A DNA stretch of 64,000 nt, taken from positions 1,345,501-1,409,500 of the forward strand of contig NZ_CP086610.1 in NCBI RefSeq assembly GCF_020883495.1, in the 5' to 3' direction. The position numbers and the translations under genes are program-made. Positions 18,902 to 27,524 of the stretch are shown here, piece by piece. The notes under the pieces are model-generated. The model made no database searches and was not told the DNA's origin. It was given only the letters and a program-made list of their open reading frames with translations. The stretch is from Shinella zoogloeoides. GTDB taxonomy: Bacteria; Pseudomonadota; Alphaproteobacteria; Rhizobiales; Rhizobiaceae. Within the stretch, counting starts at the first letter, position 1; each line of letters opens with the position of its first letter.

Positions 18902-19537
18902 TCAGAGCGATTGCGTCCAGGTCCGCACGGTTTTCGCCATGGTGGCGAGGTGGTCGGCGGCGGAAAAGCCGGAAATGCTCTTGCGCGGCTTCAGGTCGTG
19001 GTCGCCGTCTTCCAGCCAGAGGAAACGGATGCGTTCCGGCAGGCCGTAGCCCGGCACCTCCTCGCGGGTGCCGAAGGGGTCGCGCGTGCCCTGGCAGATC
19101 AGGGCCGGCACCGACAGCGTCATCAGATGCGCGGTGCGAAGCTGCGCCGGCTTTTCCGGCGGATGGAACGGATAGCCGAGGCACAGGAGGCCGGCGACAC
19201 AGCCTTCCGCATGAAGCGCGTCGGCAACCATGCTGGCGACGCGCCCGCCCATGGACTTGCCGCCGATGACGAGCTTGCCGCTCGCTCCAAGGCCGGCGAC
19301 GGCCGCGCGGAATTCCGGGTTCAGCGTCTCGGCCTTCGGCGGCGGTCGGCGGCTGCCGTCCGCGCGCCGTGCGGCCATGTAGGCGAATTCGAAGCGGGCG
19401 ACGCGCAGGCCTTCGCCGGCAAGCGCGGCGGCTGCGGCGTTCATGGCGGGCGAATCCATCGGCGCGCCGCTGCCATGGGCAAGCAGCAGGGTGACGGGGG
19501 CATCCTGCGGGCCGGTAAAGAGGAAGGGTGGGGTCAT
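18902..19537 (-). CDS. Alpha/beta hydrolase, KANL3/Tex30-like family
   Basis: 211-residue cytoplasmic alpha/beta hydrolase. The oxyanion-region motif LLAHGSGAPMDSP is at the N-terminus and the nucleophile elbow is GKSMGG (Ser at about 95). The acid and base fit GTRDPFG (about 152-158) and DGDHDLKPRK (about 176-185). The substrate is unknown. The next gene upstream on the same strand is a 54-residue mini-protein 13 bases away, so they are probably co-transcribed. Confidence 0.88.
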   Translation of the reverse strand: MTPPFLFTGPQDAPVTLLLAHGSGAPMDSPAMNAAAAALAGEGLRVARFEFAYMAARRADGSRRPPPKAETLNPEFRAAVAGLGASGKLVIGGKSMGGRVASMVADALHAEGCVAGLLCLGYPFHPPEKPAQLRTAHLMTLSVPALICQGTRDPFGTREEVPGYGLPERIRFLWLEDGDHDLKPRKSISGFSAADHLATMAKTVRTWTQSL

Positions 19538-19549
19538 GCCTGCCCTGTT

Positions 19550-19714
19550 TCAGTCGTCGTTGACGTCGCCCGGCGCAATCGGGTCGCTGGCGGGAAAGGT
19601 TTCCTTCAAGGCCTGATCGAGATAGGCGTCCTGCTCAGCCTTGGGGCTTTTCTCTTTCCTGCTGGCCCGTTCCTTTTCCAGCGAGGCCTTCGGGCTGTTC
19701 TTGTCCGTCGCCAT
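19550..19714 (-). CDS. 54-residue ETFPASDP-motif protein
   Basis: Small, charged, lysine-rich protein with the C-terminal segment LDQALKETFPASDPIAPGD. I recall similar short proteins with an E-T/S-FPASDP core in many alphaproteobacteria, with no known function. No signal peptide or membrane segment is present. ATG 19714 is preferred because GGGAG lies 6 bases upstream; ATG 19720 would leave no spacing. It sits directly upstream of the hydrolase gene. Confidence 0.75.
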   Translation of the reverse strand: MATDKNSPKASLEKERASRKEKSPKAEQDAYLDQALKETFPASDPIAPGDVNDD

Positions 19715-19774
19715 CGTCATCTCCCTTTGTCGTTCCCATTCAATATAGGACGCTTTTCCGTGGAGGCGAGGGCT

Positions 19775-20767
19775 TTACGTCTGGGGCAGCGAGAGTTCGG
19801 CGATGACCGGTAGGTGGTTCGACCCGAAATAGGGGCCGACACGGCGTTCGTGCAGCAGGATATCGGGAGAGACCGCGATATGGTCGATCGATGCGCCGAT
19901 ATACGCGATGGTGTCGAGCCGCATCGAGAAGCGGGTGACCGGCTGCAACCAGCCGCCCGCCGTGGAGGTAAGGCCCGCCTGCTTGAGGAAGCCGCGGAAG
20001 AAGGGCGACCATGTCGGCGTGTTCCAGTCGCCCGCGACGATGACCGGCGCCTTCTGGAGATCGCCCTTGATCGCATCGGCGGCGGCAGCCAGATAGGCGT
20101 TGCGGTCGCGCCATTGCCAGAGCCGGCGCGGCGTTTCCGGATGAAAAGCATAGAGGAAGAGCGGACGCCCGTTGAGGTCGAGTTCGAGCCGGAGCGGGTG
20201 CTTGTGGGCATATTTCTCGGTGAAGGCGCGTTGCAGCGCGCTTTCCGCGCGGATGGGGAGGGTTGAGAACACTTTCAGGTTCTCTTGCTCGCGGCTCTGC
20301 GTGCTGCTTTCAAAGGGGTAGAGTCCGGATGCGGAAATCGCCTGCGCCCAGGCAGCCGTGGTCTCCTGCAAGACGACGATATCGGGCTTTTCCCGGCGCA
20401 GCAGGTCGATGAAGACAGCGAGGTCTTCCACATTTTCCACGAAGAGATTGGCCGTGAGCACCTTCAGGCCGGTTCCCGCCGTGGCGGGGCGGGCGGTCGG
20501 CACGTCGAAGGCCGGAATAGTCGCGATGGCGAGGCCGGCAAGGGCGATCACGATGGCCTTCATGCGCCGCGTCACCAGTGCCGCAAGCACCAGGAAAATG
20601 CCCGCCGCCCCCACATAGGGCCAGGCGAAGGTGAGAAGATCGACCAGCCAGAACCGGTCGGCGGCCAGCACGACGATGCTGACGGCGAAGAGATAGGCGA
20701 TGACGCCCGGCAGGACGAGGACGCGATAGGCGAGGTCGAGCGGTCCCCGGCGGCGGTCTGTCGGCAT
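19775..20767 (-). CDS. Membrane-anchored endonuclease/exonuclease/phosphatase family protein
   Basis: 330-residue protein with three hydrophobic segments in residues 10-95 and an EEP domain over about 105-328. Catalytic landmarks are LTANLFVEN, the metal-binding glutamate in VVLQETTAAW, AGDWNTPTWSP and the terminal GSNHLPVIAEL. The domain probably faces the periplasm and could cleave nucleic acid or phosphodiester lipids; the substrate is not known. ATG 20767 is chosen because AAGGAA lies 7 bases upstream; the frame remains open above it. Confidence 0.88.
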   Translation of the reverse strand: MPTDRRRGPLDLAYRVLVLPGVIAYLFAVSIVVLAADRFWLVDLLTFAWPYVGAAGIFLVLAALVTRRMKAIVIALAGLAIATIPAFDVPTARPATAGTGLKVLTANLFVENVEDLAVFIDLLRREKPDIVVLQETTAAWAQAISASGLYPFESSTQSREQENLKVFSTLPIRAESALQRAFTEKYAHKHPLRLELDLNGRPLFLYAFHPETPRRLWQWRDRNAYLAAAADAIKGDLQKAPVIVAGDWNTPTWSPFFRGFLKQAGLTSTAGGWLQPVTRFSMRLDTIAYIGASIDHIAVSPDILLHERRVGPYFGSNHLPVIAELSLPQT

Positions 20768-20892
20768 CGACTGTTCCTTCTGCTGTGCGGGAATGCGGGC
20801 CGGATCGATTCCCGTAGCGGGAGACCTGCATGTACCGCGCACATGCCGATGCTGCAATGACGGTGGAAAGCGGAAGTGCCGGGGCTACCTGT

Positions 20893-21474
20893 TCAGAGCG
20901 CGTCCAGATTGATGCCGACGGTGATTGCCCCGATCACCGCGCCCGTGTTCGGGTCGCGGATGGGAAGGCTTGCCTGCGACTGCATGAGTTGGGTCGATTC
21001 GTCCCGCCCCGCGTCCTCGATATAGAGGACGCTGCCGCCGAAACTCTTCTGCCATTTCGCCTCGTCGCCCTGCCAGTAGTCGGAGGTGATATCGCTCTGG
21101 CCGACATTGAGGCCGCGATTGTCCATGACGAAGATTTCGGTGATCACGCCCTCGGCCGCGCGCTGCCGGCCCTTGAGGTAGAGCGAGAGGGGATTGGAAA
21201 GCTGGGCCTCGATCATCGGGCGCGTCGTGCTGGAAAGCTCCGCCCGCCAGCGTGCGTCGAGCATCTCGATGCCGGCCTTGCCGAGCCTGGCATGGGCGCC
21301 GTTCTGCGCAAGGATCGCATTGATGATTGCCGGCTCGTCCAGCCAGGGGCGGACATTGGCCTCGATATAGTCCGCGACGGCCGCGGTGCGGATATCCGTC
21401 TCGGCCCCGGCGGGACCGAAGAGAAGGACGGTGGCGATGAGGATCGCCGGAAATATCCGCCTTCTATGCTGCAT
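20893..21474 (-). CDS. Secreted cache-like protein without output domain
   Basis: 193-residue exported protein with a signal peptide ending near GPAGAE (residues 20-25). The mature part resembles the extracytoplasmic PAS/cache fold of sensors: GVITEIFVMDNRGLNVGQS, DYWQGDEAKWQKSF, and LPIRDPNTGAVIGAITVGINLD at the end. It stops where a sensor would enter the membrane, so no kinase or cyclase is attached. It may bind a ligand for a separate partner. No obvious partner lies beside it. Confidence 0.75.
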   Translation of the reverse strand: MQHRRRIFPAILIATVLLFGPAGAETDIRTAAVADYIEANVRPWLDEPAIINAILAQNGAHARLGKAGIEMLDARWRAELSSTTRPMIEAQLSNPLSLYLKGRQRAAEGVITEIFVMDNRGLNVGQSDITSDYWQGDEAKWQKSFGGSVLYIEDAGRDESTQLMQSQASLPIRDPNTGAVIGAITVGINLDAL

Positions 21475-21642
21475 GAATGCCTGTCCTCCCCGGCAACGCC
21501 GATGCGCGGATAAGGAGTATCTTTTAGACGGATTGCGGAAAGATTAAGCCGGCGGATGCGGTTCCCGCGTCCACCGGCCTTTAATGATCATCAAATCAGC
21601 GCGTTGCCGCGTGGCCTTGAATCGTTTTCGAGCTTTCGCCGC

Positions 21643-22140
21643 TCAGCTACGCGGGCCTTTGGCGATCGGTTCCTGATAGGTGAAGCCCATGTCCCAGGGG
21701 AAATAGATCCAGGTGTCCTGGCTGACCTCTGTCACGAAGGTATCGACCAGCGGGCGGCCCTTCGGCTTGGCGTAGACGGCGGCGAAATGCGCCTTCGGCA
21801 GCATGGCGCGCACCTGCGCGGCCGTCTTGCCGGTGTCCGTGAGGTCATCGACGATGAGGATGCCTTCGCCACCGTGCTGGGTGAGTTCCGGCGAGATGCC
21901 CTTCAGGACATGCATATCGCCCTGCGAGACATAGTCGTGGTACGAGGCGACGCAGACCGTCTCGATCAGACGGATGTTGAGTTCGCGCGAGATGACGGCG
22001 GCCGGCACGAGGCCGCCGCGGGTGATGCAGACGATCGCCTTCCATTCGCGGTCGCCATCCGCCAGCCGCCAGGCGAGCGCCCGTGCGTCGCGGTGGAACT
22101 GGTCCCAGGATACGGGGAAGGCTTTGTCGGGCAGCGACAT
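21643..22140 (-). CDS. gpt: Xanthine-guanine phosphoribosyltransferase
   Basis: 165-residue purine salvage enzyme that joins xanthine, guanine or hypoxanthine to PRPP. The PRPP-binding loop [13 protein letters not shown] lies at about residues 94-106, and the N-terminal ITRGGLVPA supplies the second PRPP contact. The purine-site segment near the C-terminus includes [10 protein letters not shown]. Length matches E. coli Gpt. It is a single leftward gene. Confidence 0.94.
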   Translation of the reverse strand: MSLPDKAFPVSWDQFHRDARALAWRLADGDREWKAIVCITRGGLVPAAVISRELNIRLIETVCVASYHDYVSQGDMHVLKGISPELTQHGGEGILIVDDLTDTGKTAAQVRAMLPKAHFAAVYAKPKGRPLVDTFVTEVSQDTWIYFPWDMGFTYQEPIAKGPRS

Positions 22141-22252
22141 GACGGGCTCCTGATAGGCGGAAAAAGAAGATTCCTCCTCTCTACTGCAAGTCGCCGGTCA
22201 AGGAAATCGCCGCCCGGCCACAGAAACCGGGCGATCCACAGGCAAGTCCGCT

Positions 22253-23095
22253 TCAGCGCGACATCAGCACCGGCACGCGCGCGCCGCGCATCATGGCGCT
22301 GGTGACGCCGCCGAAGAGGCGCTGGCGCAGCCGCGAGTGGCTGTAGGCGCCCATGACGATGAGGCCCGCGTCGATCTCCGTCGCGCGACGGTTCAGCGTC
22401 TCGGCGACCGAATGGCCGCCGGTGGCCCCGGATGTGACCGTGGTGTTCACGCCATGGCGGGCGAGCGCCGCCGCAAGCTCGGCCCCGCTGAAATCGCGCG
22501 ACTGCATCGCGGTTTCCGGCGGATCGACGGCGAAGACCTCGACATCCTTCGCGGCGGTCAGGAACGGCAGGGCGTCGAAGACGGCGCGCGCCGCCTCGCG
22601 CGAGCCGTTCCAGGCGACGAGGACGCGGTCGACCGGCTCGGGGCCTGCGGGCGCATTGGAGACGAGATAGACGGGCCGGCCGCTCTCGTAGAGCAGGTCC
22701 TCGATGTCCTCCCGCGCCGGGCCGTCGAGGTCCGGGTCGAACTGGCCGGCAAGGACGATATCCGCGCCGCGCGCGCTGTCGATGACGCCGGCTGATGCAT
22801 AGCCGGCTGTGCCGGTGAAGAGCCGCCATTCATAGGAAATGTCGTCGCGTGCGCAGCGCGAGCGGAATGCCTGCTCGACCTCCCGCGATTGCTGCTGGGC
22901 GCGCTCCTGCAGTTCGAGAACGGCATTCGGATCAGGATATTCCATGGGGGCGATAAGCGTGACCACGACCGGGGATTCCGCATGGATGCCGATGACATGG
23001 CCGCCGGTCCGGCGCGCCAGGGCGAGCGCGTGATCGGTTACCTTGCCGGCGTCTTCGGCGGCGCTCAGTACCGCCACGATGGTCTTGTAGGTCAT
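22253..23095 (-). CDS. Tandem universal stress protein
   Basis: 280-residue protein built of two UspA domains (about 1-150 and 155-280). The second ends with the ATP-binding type GAYSHSRLRQRLFGGVTSAMM segment, matching the G-x2-G-x9-G(S/T) pattern. The first domain has a degenerate version. Such proteins respond to stress and starvation in the cytoplasm. It is a single gene with a 64-base gap to the cinA-type gene. Confidence 0.92.
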   Translation of the reverse strand: MTYKTIVAVLSAAEDAGKVTDHALALARRTGGHVIGIHAESPVVVTLIAPMEYPDPNAVLELQERAQQQSREVEQAFRSRCARDDISYEWRLFTGTAGYASAGVIDSARGADIVLAGQFDPDLDGPAREDIEDLLYESGRPVYLVSNAPAGPEPVDRVLVAWNGSREAARAVFDALPFLTAAKDVEVFAVDPPETAMQSRDFSGAELAAALARHGVNTTVTSGATGGHSVAETLNRRATEIDAGLIVMGAYSHSRLRQRLFGGVTSAMMRGARVPVLMSR

Positions 23096-23159
23096 TTGGG
23101 CCTCCTGTCGGGTTCACACGAAACCTGCGCCCGCCGCGCCGCCTGGACCTTGATCCGGA

Positions 23160-23915
23160 TCAAGACGCGGCCTTGGCTGCGGCGATTTCGGCGATCATCG
23201 CCAGTATATCACGTTCGGCCGCTTCCGCCGGAGCTTCTTCGCGGCTGCGGATGACGATTTCCGTCGAGAAGCGGTTCTCCGAAAAGCGCGGATAGGAGCC
23301 GATGCTGGTCTCGGGGTGATTCTTCTGGATCGCGGCGAGCGCGCTGCCGATATCGCCTTCGCCGAAGGGCGAGGCGACGGAGCGCGACAGCATCGGCTTG
23401 CCGCCTTCGAGCTTCGGTACGACGGTGCCGAGCATGGCGGTGAAGACCTGCGGCACGCCGGCCATCACATAGACATTGCCGATATGGAAGCCCGGCGCCG
23501 TGGAGACGGCGTTCTCGATATGCACGGCGCCCTCGGGCATACGGGCCATGCGCTGGCGGGCCTCGTTGAAGTCCACGCCCCGGCGCTCGTACATCGCGCC
23601 GAGAAGCTGCATGGCCAGCGGATCGTGCAGGCACGGCACGCCGAATGCCCTGGAGATCGCATCCGCCGTGATGTCGTCATGGGTCGGGCCGATGCCGCCG
23701 GAGGTGAAGACATAGGTATAGCGGGCGCGCAGCGCATTCAGCGCCTCGACGATGGCGTCCTCCTCGTCTCCGACGATGCGCACCTCCTTCAGGTCGATGC
23801 CGGCGAGGAAGAGCATGTCGGCGAGCTGGCCGATATTCTTGTCCTTGGTGCGGCCGGAGAGCAGTTCGTCGCCGATGGCGAGCATGGCGGCGGTGGCGAT
23901 CGTGGTGGAACTCAT
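23160..23915 (-). CDS. CinA-type molybdopterin-binding-fold protein
   Basis: 251-residue protein with the N-terminal COG1058 domain (MoaB/Mog fold): AAMLAIGDELLSGRTKDKN, TSGGIGPTHDDIT and the segment YVMAGVPQVFTAML. The C-terminal nicotinamide-nucleotide amidase domain of full CinA is absent, as in many alphaproteobacteria. COG1058 domains act as pyrophosphatases on ADP-ribose or NAD-derived compounds in the cases known, so nucleotide clean-up is plausible. Confidence 0.9.
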   Translation of the reverse strand: MSSTTIATAAMLAIGDELLSGRTKDKNIGQLADMLFLAGIDLKEVRIVGDEEDAIVEALNALRARYTYVFTSGGIGPTHDDITADAISRAFGVPCLHDPLAMQLLGAMYERRGVDFNEARQRMARMPEGAVHIENAVSTAPGFHIGNVYVMAGVPQVFTAMLGTVVPKLEGGKPMLSRSVASPFGEGDIGSALAAIQKNHPETSIGSYPRFSENRFSTEIVIRSREEAPAEAAERDILAMIAEIAAAKAAS

Positions 23916-24084
23916 GGGCGCTCTCCGAAGTTCGGACAGAAATGCCGACCGAAGGCGGGGGCATTGTCAATGACGGGTGAACAGTCTGTCGACCGCGCAG
24001 CTTCGTGCCGCGGTCATCTCGAAGTGCTACATCCAAGGCGAGGCCGCAATCAAGCGGAAAGCCCCTTTGCAACAGGAGACGAAG

Positions 24085-24684
24085 ATGGCGAAAGTTCTGG
24101 TTCTTTACTACTCGGCCTACGGCCATATCGAAACGATGGCCTATGCCGTAGCGGAAGGCGCCAAGTCGGCCGGTGCGGACGTCACCGTCAAGCGCGTGCC
24201 GGAACTGGTGCCGGACGATGTCGCCAAGGCATCCTACTACAAGATGGACCAGAAGGCCGAAGTCGCCACCGTCGCCGACCTCGAGAATTATGACGCCATC
24301 ATCGTCGGCGCCGGCACCCGCTTCGGCACGGTCGCCTCGCAGATGCGCAATTTCTGGGACCAGACGGGCGGTCTGTGGGCGCAGGGCAAGCTGGTCGGCA
24401 AGGTCGGTTCGGTCTTCACCTCCTCCGCCACCCAGCACGGCGGCCAGGAATCCACCATCCTCGGCTTCATTCCGACGCTGCTCCACCACGGCCTCGTCGT
24501 CGCGGGCCTGCCCTATGCCTTCCAGGGCCAGATGGGTGTTGAAGCGGTCAAGGGCGGCTCGCCCTACGGCGCTTCCACCATCACCGACGGCGACGGCTCG
24601 CGCCAGCCTTCCGAGGTGGAACTCGAAGCCGCCCGTTACCAGGGCGCTCACGTGGCGAAGATCGCCGGCAAGCTTTCGGCCTGA
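24085..24684 (+). CDS. wrbA: NAD(P)H:quinone oxidoreductase WrbA
   Basis: 199-residue flavodoxin-fold enzyme that reduces quinones by two electrons using FMN. The FMN phosphate loop YSAYGHIE is at residues 9-16, followed by [20 protein letters not shown] and the HGGQESTI segment. The length is exactly that of WrbA. ATG 24085 is preferred because CAGGAG lies 7 bases upstream. A strong terminator follows. Confidence 0.95.
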   Translation: MAKVLVLYYSAYGHIETMAYAVAEGAKSAGADVTVKRVPELVPDDVAKASYYKMDQKAEVATVADLENYDAIIVGAGTRFGTVASQMRNFWDQTGGLWAQGKLVGKVGSVFTSSATQHGGQESTILGFIPTLLHHGLVVAGLPYAFQGQMGVEAVKGGSPYGASTITDGDGSRQPSEVELEAARYQGAHVAKIAGKLSA

Positions 24685-24711
24685 CGTTCTCCTGAAACGT
24701 CGCTGAAGAAG

Positions 24712-24748
24712 AGGGTGCGGCCAGCGTCAGGGGCCGCACCCTTTTTTG
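24712..24748 (+). terminator. Intrinsic terminator after wrbA
   Basis: An 11-bp stem (24712-24722 with 24732-24742) is followed by TTTTTT. It ends the wrbA transcript just before the convergent tRNA-Leu. Confidence 0.85.
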
Positions 24749-24770
24749 TTTTCTGAAGCTCTGTGGTGAA

Positions 24771-24855
24771 TGGTGCGGGCGGCGGGGATCGAACCCGCAC
24801 AGCCAAGGCCGAGAGATTTTAAGTCTCTTGCGTCTACCAGTTTCGCCACGCCCGC
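24771..24855 (-). tRNA. tRNA-Leu (anticodon UAA)
   Basis: An 85-base class II tRNA including an encoded CCA. The acceptor stem GCGGGCG pairs with CGCCCGC, and the anticodon loop is CTTAAAA with anticodon TAA. The variable arm is long, as in tRNA-Leu, and the T-loop is GTTCGATCC. It reads UUA codons, which are rare in this GC-rich genome. Confidence 0.96.
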
Positions 24856-25070
24856 TCGGCTTGCGTTCTCGATTGCGGGGGCGGGCCAGTCAAGAGCACA
24901 AATCCCGAAATGCGGCCTCACGGATAAATAAACCCCGCCAGGCCCCGCCTTCGTGCTGGATCGCCCTCGCCGGCCGATTGTAGCGGGCGACGATAAATTG
25001 TTATCTATGGTTGTTTTTTATTGAAGAACAATTTTTACTTGATATTCTTGTGGTGGTTGAGGAGGTGAAT
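24856..25070. other. AT-rich spacer upstream of the small secreted pair
   Basis: No gene is seen. Bases about 24990-25060 are much more AT-rich than the surroundings (for example GATAAATTGTTATC and TTTTTTATTG). This could hold the promoter of the downstream gene and mark a recently acquired patch beside tRNA-Leu. Confidence 0.5.
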
Positions 25071-25370
25071 ATGCATCAAAAAATTGCATTCTGCCTGGCG
25101 CTGCTGGCGTCGGGAACGGCAAATGCCGCTTCGATCTGCATCGACGGCAGTTTCATCCCTACGGGAGATACGCGGGTCATAAGTATTTATGACGAGGTCT
25201 GCCCGGGGGATAAGGGCAACTTCAACATTGTCGGGGGCGTGCAGCTGCGGGGCATCGGCGTGTGCTTCAGCGAAGCGGGCTATGCCTCCGTCATCTATCG
25301 GAACGTTACGAACAACGGCCCCGCCACGCGGGCGGGGTGGCTCAAGGATGGTGACTGCATCAAGCCGTAG
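25071..25370 (+). CDS. Small secreted four-cysteine protein
   Basis: 99-residue protein with a clear signal peptide (HQKIAFCLALLASGTANA). The mature chain of about 79 residues has four cysteines (ICIDG, EVCPGD, GVCFSE, GDCIKP) that could form two disulfides. GGAGGTGA lies directly upstream of ATG 25071, a near-perfect Shine-Dalgarno; the open frame extends 20 codons further but without such a site. I do not recognise the family. A second small secreted cysteine protein follows 9 bases later, suggesting one transcript. Confidence 0.7.
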   Translation: MHQKIAFCLALLASGTANAASICIDGSFIPTGDTRVISIYDEVCPGDKGNFNIVGGVQLRGIGVCFSEAGYASVIYRNVTNNGPATRAGWLKDGDCIKP

Positions 25371-25379
25371 GAGAGGGCT

Positions 25380-25679
25380 ATGGACAGGATCGTATCGAAA
25401 GTTCTTCTGGCATCCGCGCTCATTCTGGCATTCCCCCAGATTTCCTCCGCCCAGATTCTTGGCGGGGTGGCCGGGGATGCCAAGGACGATGTCGAAGTGT
25501 CGTGCGGGAGTTGTTGCAGCGTGCGCAATACCGGCGGCAGAAAGGTGAGCGCCCGGTTGTCGCTGGCGCTCGGCGCAAGTGCCACGGTGATTGTTGGGCC
25601 TGGGCAAAGCGCGACCTGGTCCACGGGCGGCAGCTGTTTTTCCAGTGGTTTCGGCGTGTTTGCCAATTACGCGGACTGA
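25380..25679 (+). CDS. Small secreted cysteine-containing protein
   Basis: 99-residue protein with a signal peptide ending near PQISSAQ. The mature part has four cysteines, three in the cluster SCGSCCSV and one in GGSCFSSG, within a Gly/Ser/Ala-rich chain that looks beta-rich. The family is not recognised. It follows another 99-residue secreted protein with the same precursor length, and GGAGAGGGCT precedes the ATG. The two may act together outside the cytoplasm. Confidence 0.7.
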   Translation: MDRIVSKVLLASALILAFPQISSAQILGGVAGDAKDDVEVSCGSCCSVRNTGGRKVSARLSLALGASATVIVGPGQSATWSTGGSCFSSGFGVFANYAD

Positions 25680-25702
25680 TCGCCGACCCGGCCGGCAGGA
25701 CA

Positions 25703-25737
25703 GAAAAATACGGGCTGCAGGGTTCCTGCAGCCCGTA
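25703..25737 (-). terminator. Intrinsic terminator of the PiT operon
   Basis: A perfect 13-bp stem (25709-25721 with 25725-25737) and 3-base loop are followed on the minus strand by TTTTT. It lies just beyond the pit stop codon and may also serve the convergent small-protein genes. Confidence 0.85.
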
Positions 25738-25748
25738 CTGGTTTGCGC

Positions 25749-26756
25749 TCAACCGCTGATCGCGTTGAACACGAGATAGAACAGCGCCGAGATCGCCGCT
25801 GCCGAGGGCAGGGTGATGATCCAGGCCCAGACGATGTTGCTGGCGACGCCCCAGCGGACCGCGGAGACGCGGCGGGCGGCGCCGACGCCGATGATGGCGC
25901 CAGTGATCGTGTGGGTGGTCGAGACCGGGATGCCGAGCCAGGTGGCGCCGAAGAGGGTGAGGGCGCCGCCGGTTTCGGCGCAGAAGCCCTGCATCGGGTT
26001 GAGGCGGGTGATCTTGGACCCCATCGTGTGGACGATGCGCCAGCCGCCCATCAGCGTGCCGAGCGCCATGGCGGCCTGGCAGGTGATGACCACCCAGAAG
26101 GGCACGTAGAACTCGCCGCCGAGGTAGCCCTGCGAATAGAGCAGCACGGCGATGATGCCCATGGTCTTCTGCGCGTCGTTGCCGCCATGGCCGAGCGAAT
26201 AGAGCGAGGCCGAGATGAACTGCATGACGCGGAAGGTGCGGTCGACGGCGAACGGCGTCTGGCGCACGAAGATCCAGGAGACGATCAGCACGAGGACCAG
26301 CGCCAGGAAGAAACCGAGGGCCGGCGACAGGAAGATGGCGCTCGCCGTCTTGATGAGGCCGCTCCACACGACGGCGTCGAAGCCGGTCCGCGCAAGGCCC
26401 GCGCCGACGAGGCCGCCGATAAGGGCGTGCGAGGAACTCGACGGGATGCCGAAGACCCAGGTGACGACGTTCCAGATGATCGCGCCCATCAGCGCCGCGA
26501 AGATGACGAGCGGGCTGACGATGGAGGGATCGATGATCCCCCTGCCCAGCGTTTCGGCGACATGCAGGCCGAAGAACAGGAAGGCGATGAAATTGAAGAA
26601 CGCCGCCCACATCACCGCATATTGCGGCCGCAGCACGCGCGTCGAGACGATCGTGGCGATGGAATTGGCGGCATCGTGCAGGCCGTTCAGAAAATCGAAG
26701 AGCAGCGCGATGCCGATGAGGGCGATCAGCAACGGAAGGGCGAGGGCGGCGTCCAT
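25749..26756 (-). CDS. pit: PiT-family inorganic phosphate transporter
   Basis: 335-residue inner-membrane phosphate/cation symporter with about ten hydrophobic segments. The two family repeats are visible: FDFLNGLHDAANSIATIVSTR near the N-terminus and LGHGGNDAQKTMGIIA in the second half. GIPSSSSHALIGGLVGAG and GIPVSTTHTITGAIIGVG are paired signatures. Its ATG overlaps the stop of the DUF47 gene by one base (TGATG), so the two are coupled. Confidence 0.95.
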   Translation of the reverse strand: MDAALALPLLIALIGIALLFDFLNGLHDAANSIATIVSTRVLRPQYAVMWAAFFNFIAFLFFGLHVAETLGRGIIDPSIVSPLVIFAALMGAIIWNVVTWVFGIPSSSSHALIGGLVGAGLARTGFDAVVWSGLIKTASAIFLSPALGFFLALVLVLIVSWIFVRQTPFAVDRTFRVMQFISASLYSLGHGGNDAQKTMGIIAVLLYSQGYLGGEFYVPFWVVITCQAAMALGTLMGGWRIVHTMGSKITRLNPMQGFCAETGGALTLFGATWLGIPVSTTHTITGAIIGVGAARRVSAVRWGVASNIVWAWIITLPSAAAISALFYLVFNAISG

Positions 26757-27400
26757 CAGACGTTCTCGATCACGATACCGCTGATTTCATTGGCGACGTC
26801 TTCGAAGCGGTCGACGACCTTCTCGAGTTCGCCGTAGATCTCGCTGCCGATGATATAGGCCATCGGGTCGGACTTGCCGAACTGCTTGAAGAGGTCCTTC
26901 AGGCCCTGGTCGTGCAGCTCGTCGGAGCGGCCCTCGACGCGGGTGACTTCTTCTGCGATGGCGCTGAGGCGGCCGGCATGCACGCCGATCTTGTCGAGCA
27001 GCGGAATGGCCTCGGCGACGAGGTGGGCGGCCTTGACGACCGCTTCGCCCATTTCCTGCATGCCGGGCTGGAAGCTCGTCTGCTCGAAGAGGCGGATGGT
27101 CTTGACCGTCTTGTGCATCATGTCGATGGCGTCGTCCATCGACTGGATCAGGTCCTTGATGTCGCCGCGGTCGAAGGGCGTGATGAAGCTGCGGCGAACG
27201 GCGAGCAGGACCTCGCGGGTGATCTCGTCGGCCTGGTCTTCCAGTTCGACGATGCGGTCGCAGTGTTTTTGAAGGTCCGGACCACCGGCCAGCGCCGAGC
27301 GGAGGGCTTCGGCGGCGCCGACGACGGTGCGGGAATGCTGCTCGAAGAGATCGAAGAAACGGTCCTCGCGCGGCATGAATTTGCGAAACAGCGAAAGCAT
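26756..27400 (-). CDS. DUF47/PhoU-like partner of the phosphate transporter
   Basis: 214-residue all-helical cytoplasmic protein of the DUF47 (YkaA/Pit accessory) family. The start MLSLFRKFMPREDRFFDLFE and metal-binding style segments ELEDQADEITREVL and SMDDAIDMMHKT are typical. In other bacteria this partner controls Pit activity or expression. ATG 27400 is chosen over the longer open frame because of this conserved N-terminus. It is the first gene of the pit operon. Confidence 0.93.
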   Translation of the reverse strand: MLSLFRKFMPREDRFFDLFEQHSRTVVGAAEALRSALAGGPDLQKHCDRIVELEDQADEITREVLLAVRRSFITPFDRGDIKDLIQSMDDAIDMMHKTVKTIRLFEQTSFQPGMQEMGEAVVKAAHLVAEAIPLLDKIGVHAGRLSAIAEEVTRVEGRSDELHDQGLKDLFKQFGKSDPMAYIIGSEIYGELEKVVDRFEDVANEISGIVIENV

Positions 27401-27524
27401 GGATGCCCCTTGTGTGGCTGGGGTTGTCATGCGGCTGTCATAATTGAGCGGAAAGGCGCTGAAAAGCACTGATTCGCCGCTTGTCACAATTCTCTTGCGG
27501 TGCGGTAAACGGAGCCGGAGGGGA

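Noticed and set aside
24771..25737. Genomic island or prophage integrated at tRNA-Leu
   Set aside because: No integrase or duplicated tRNA end was seen, and the AT-rich patch with two small genes is under 1 kb. A small acquired cassette remains possible.
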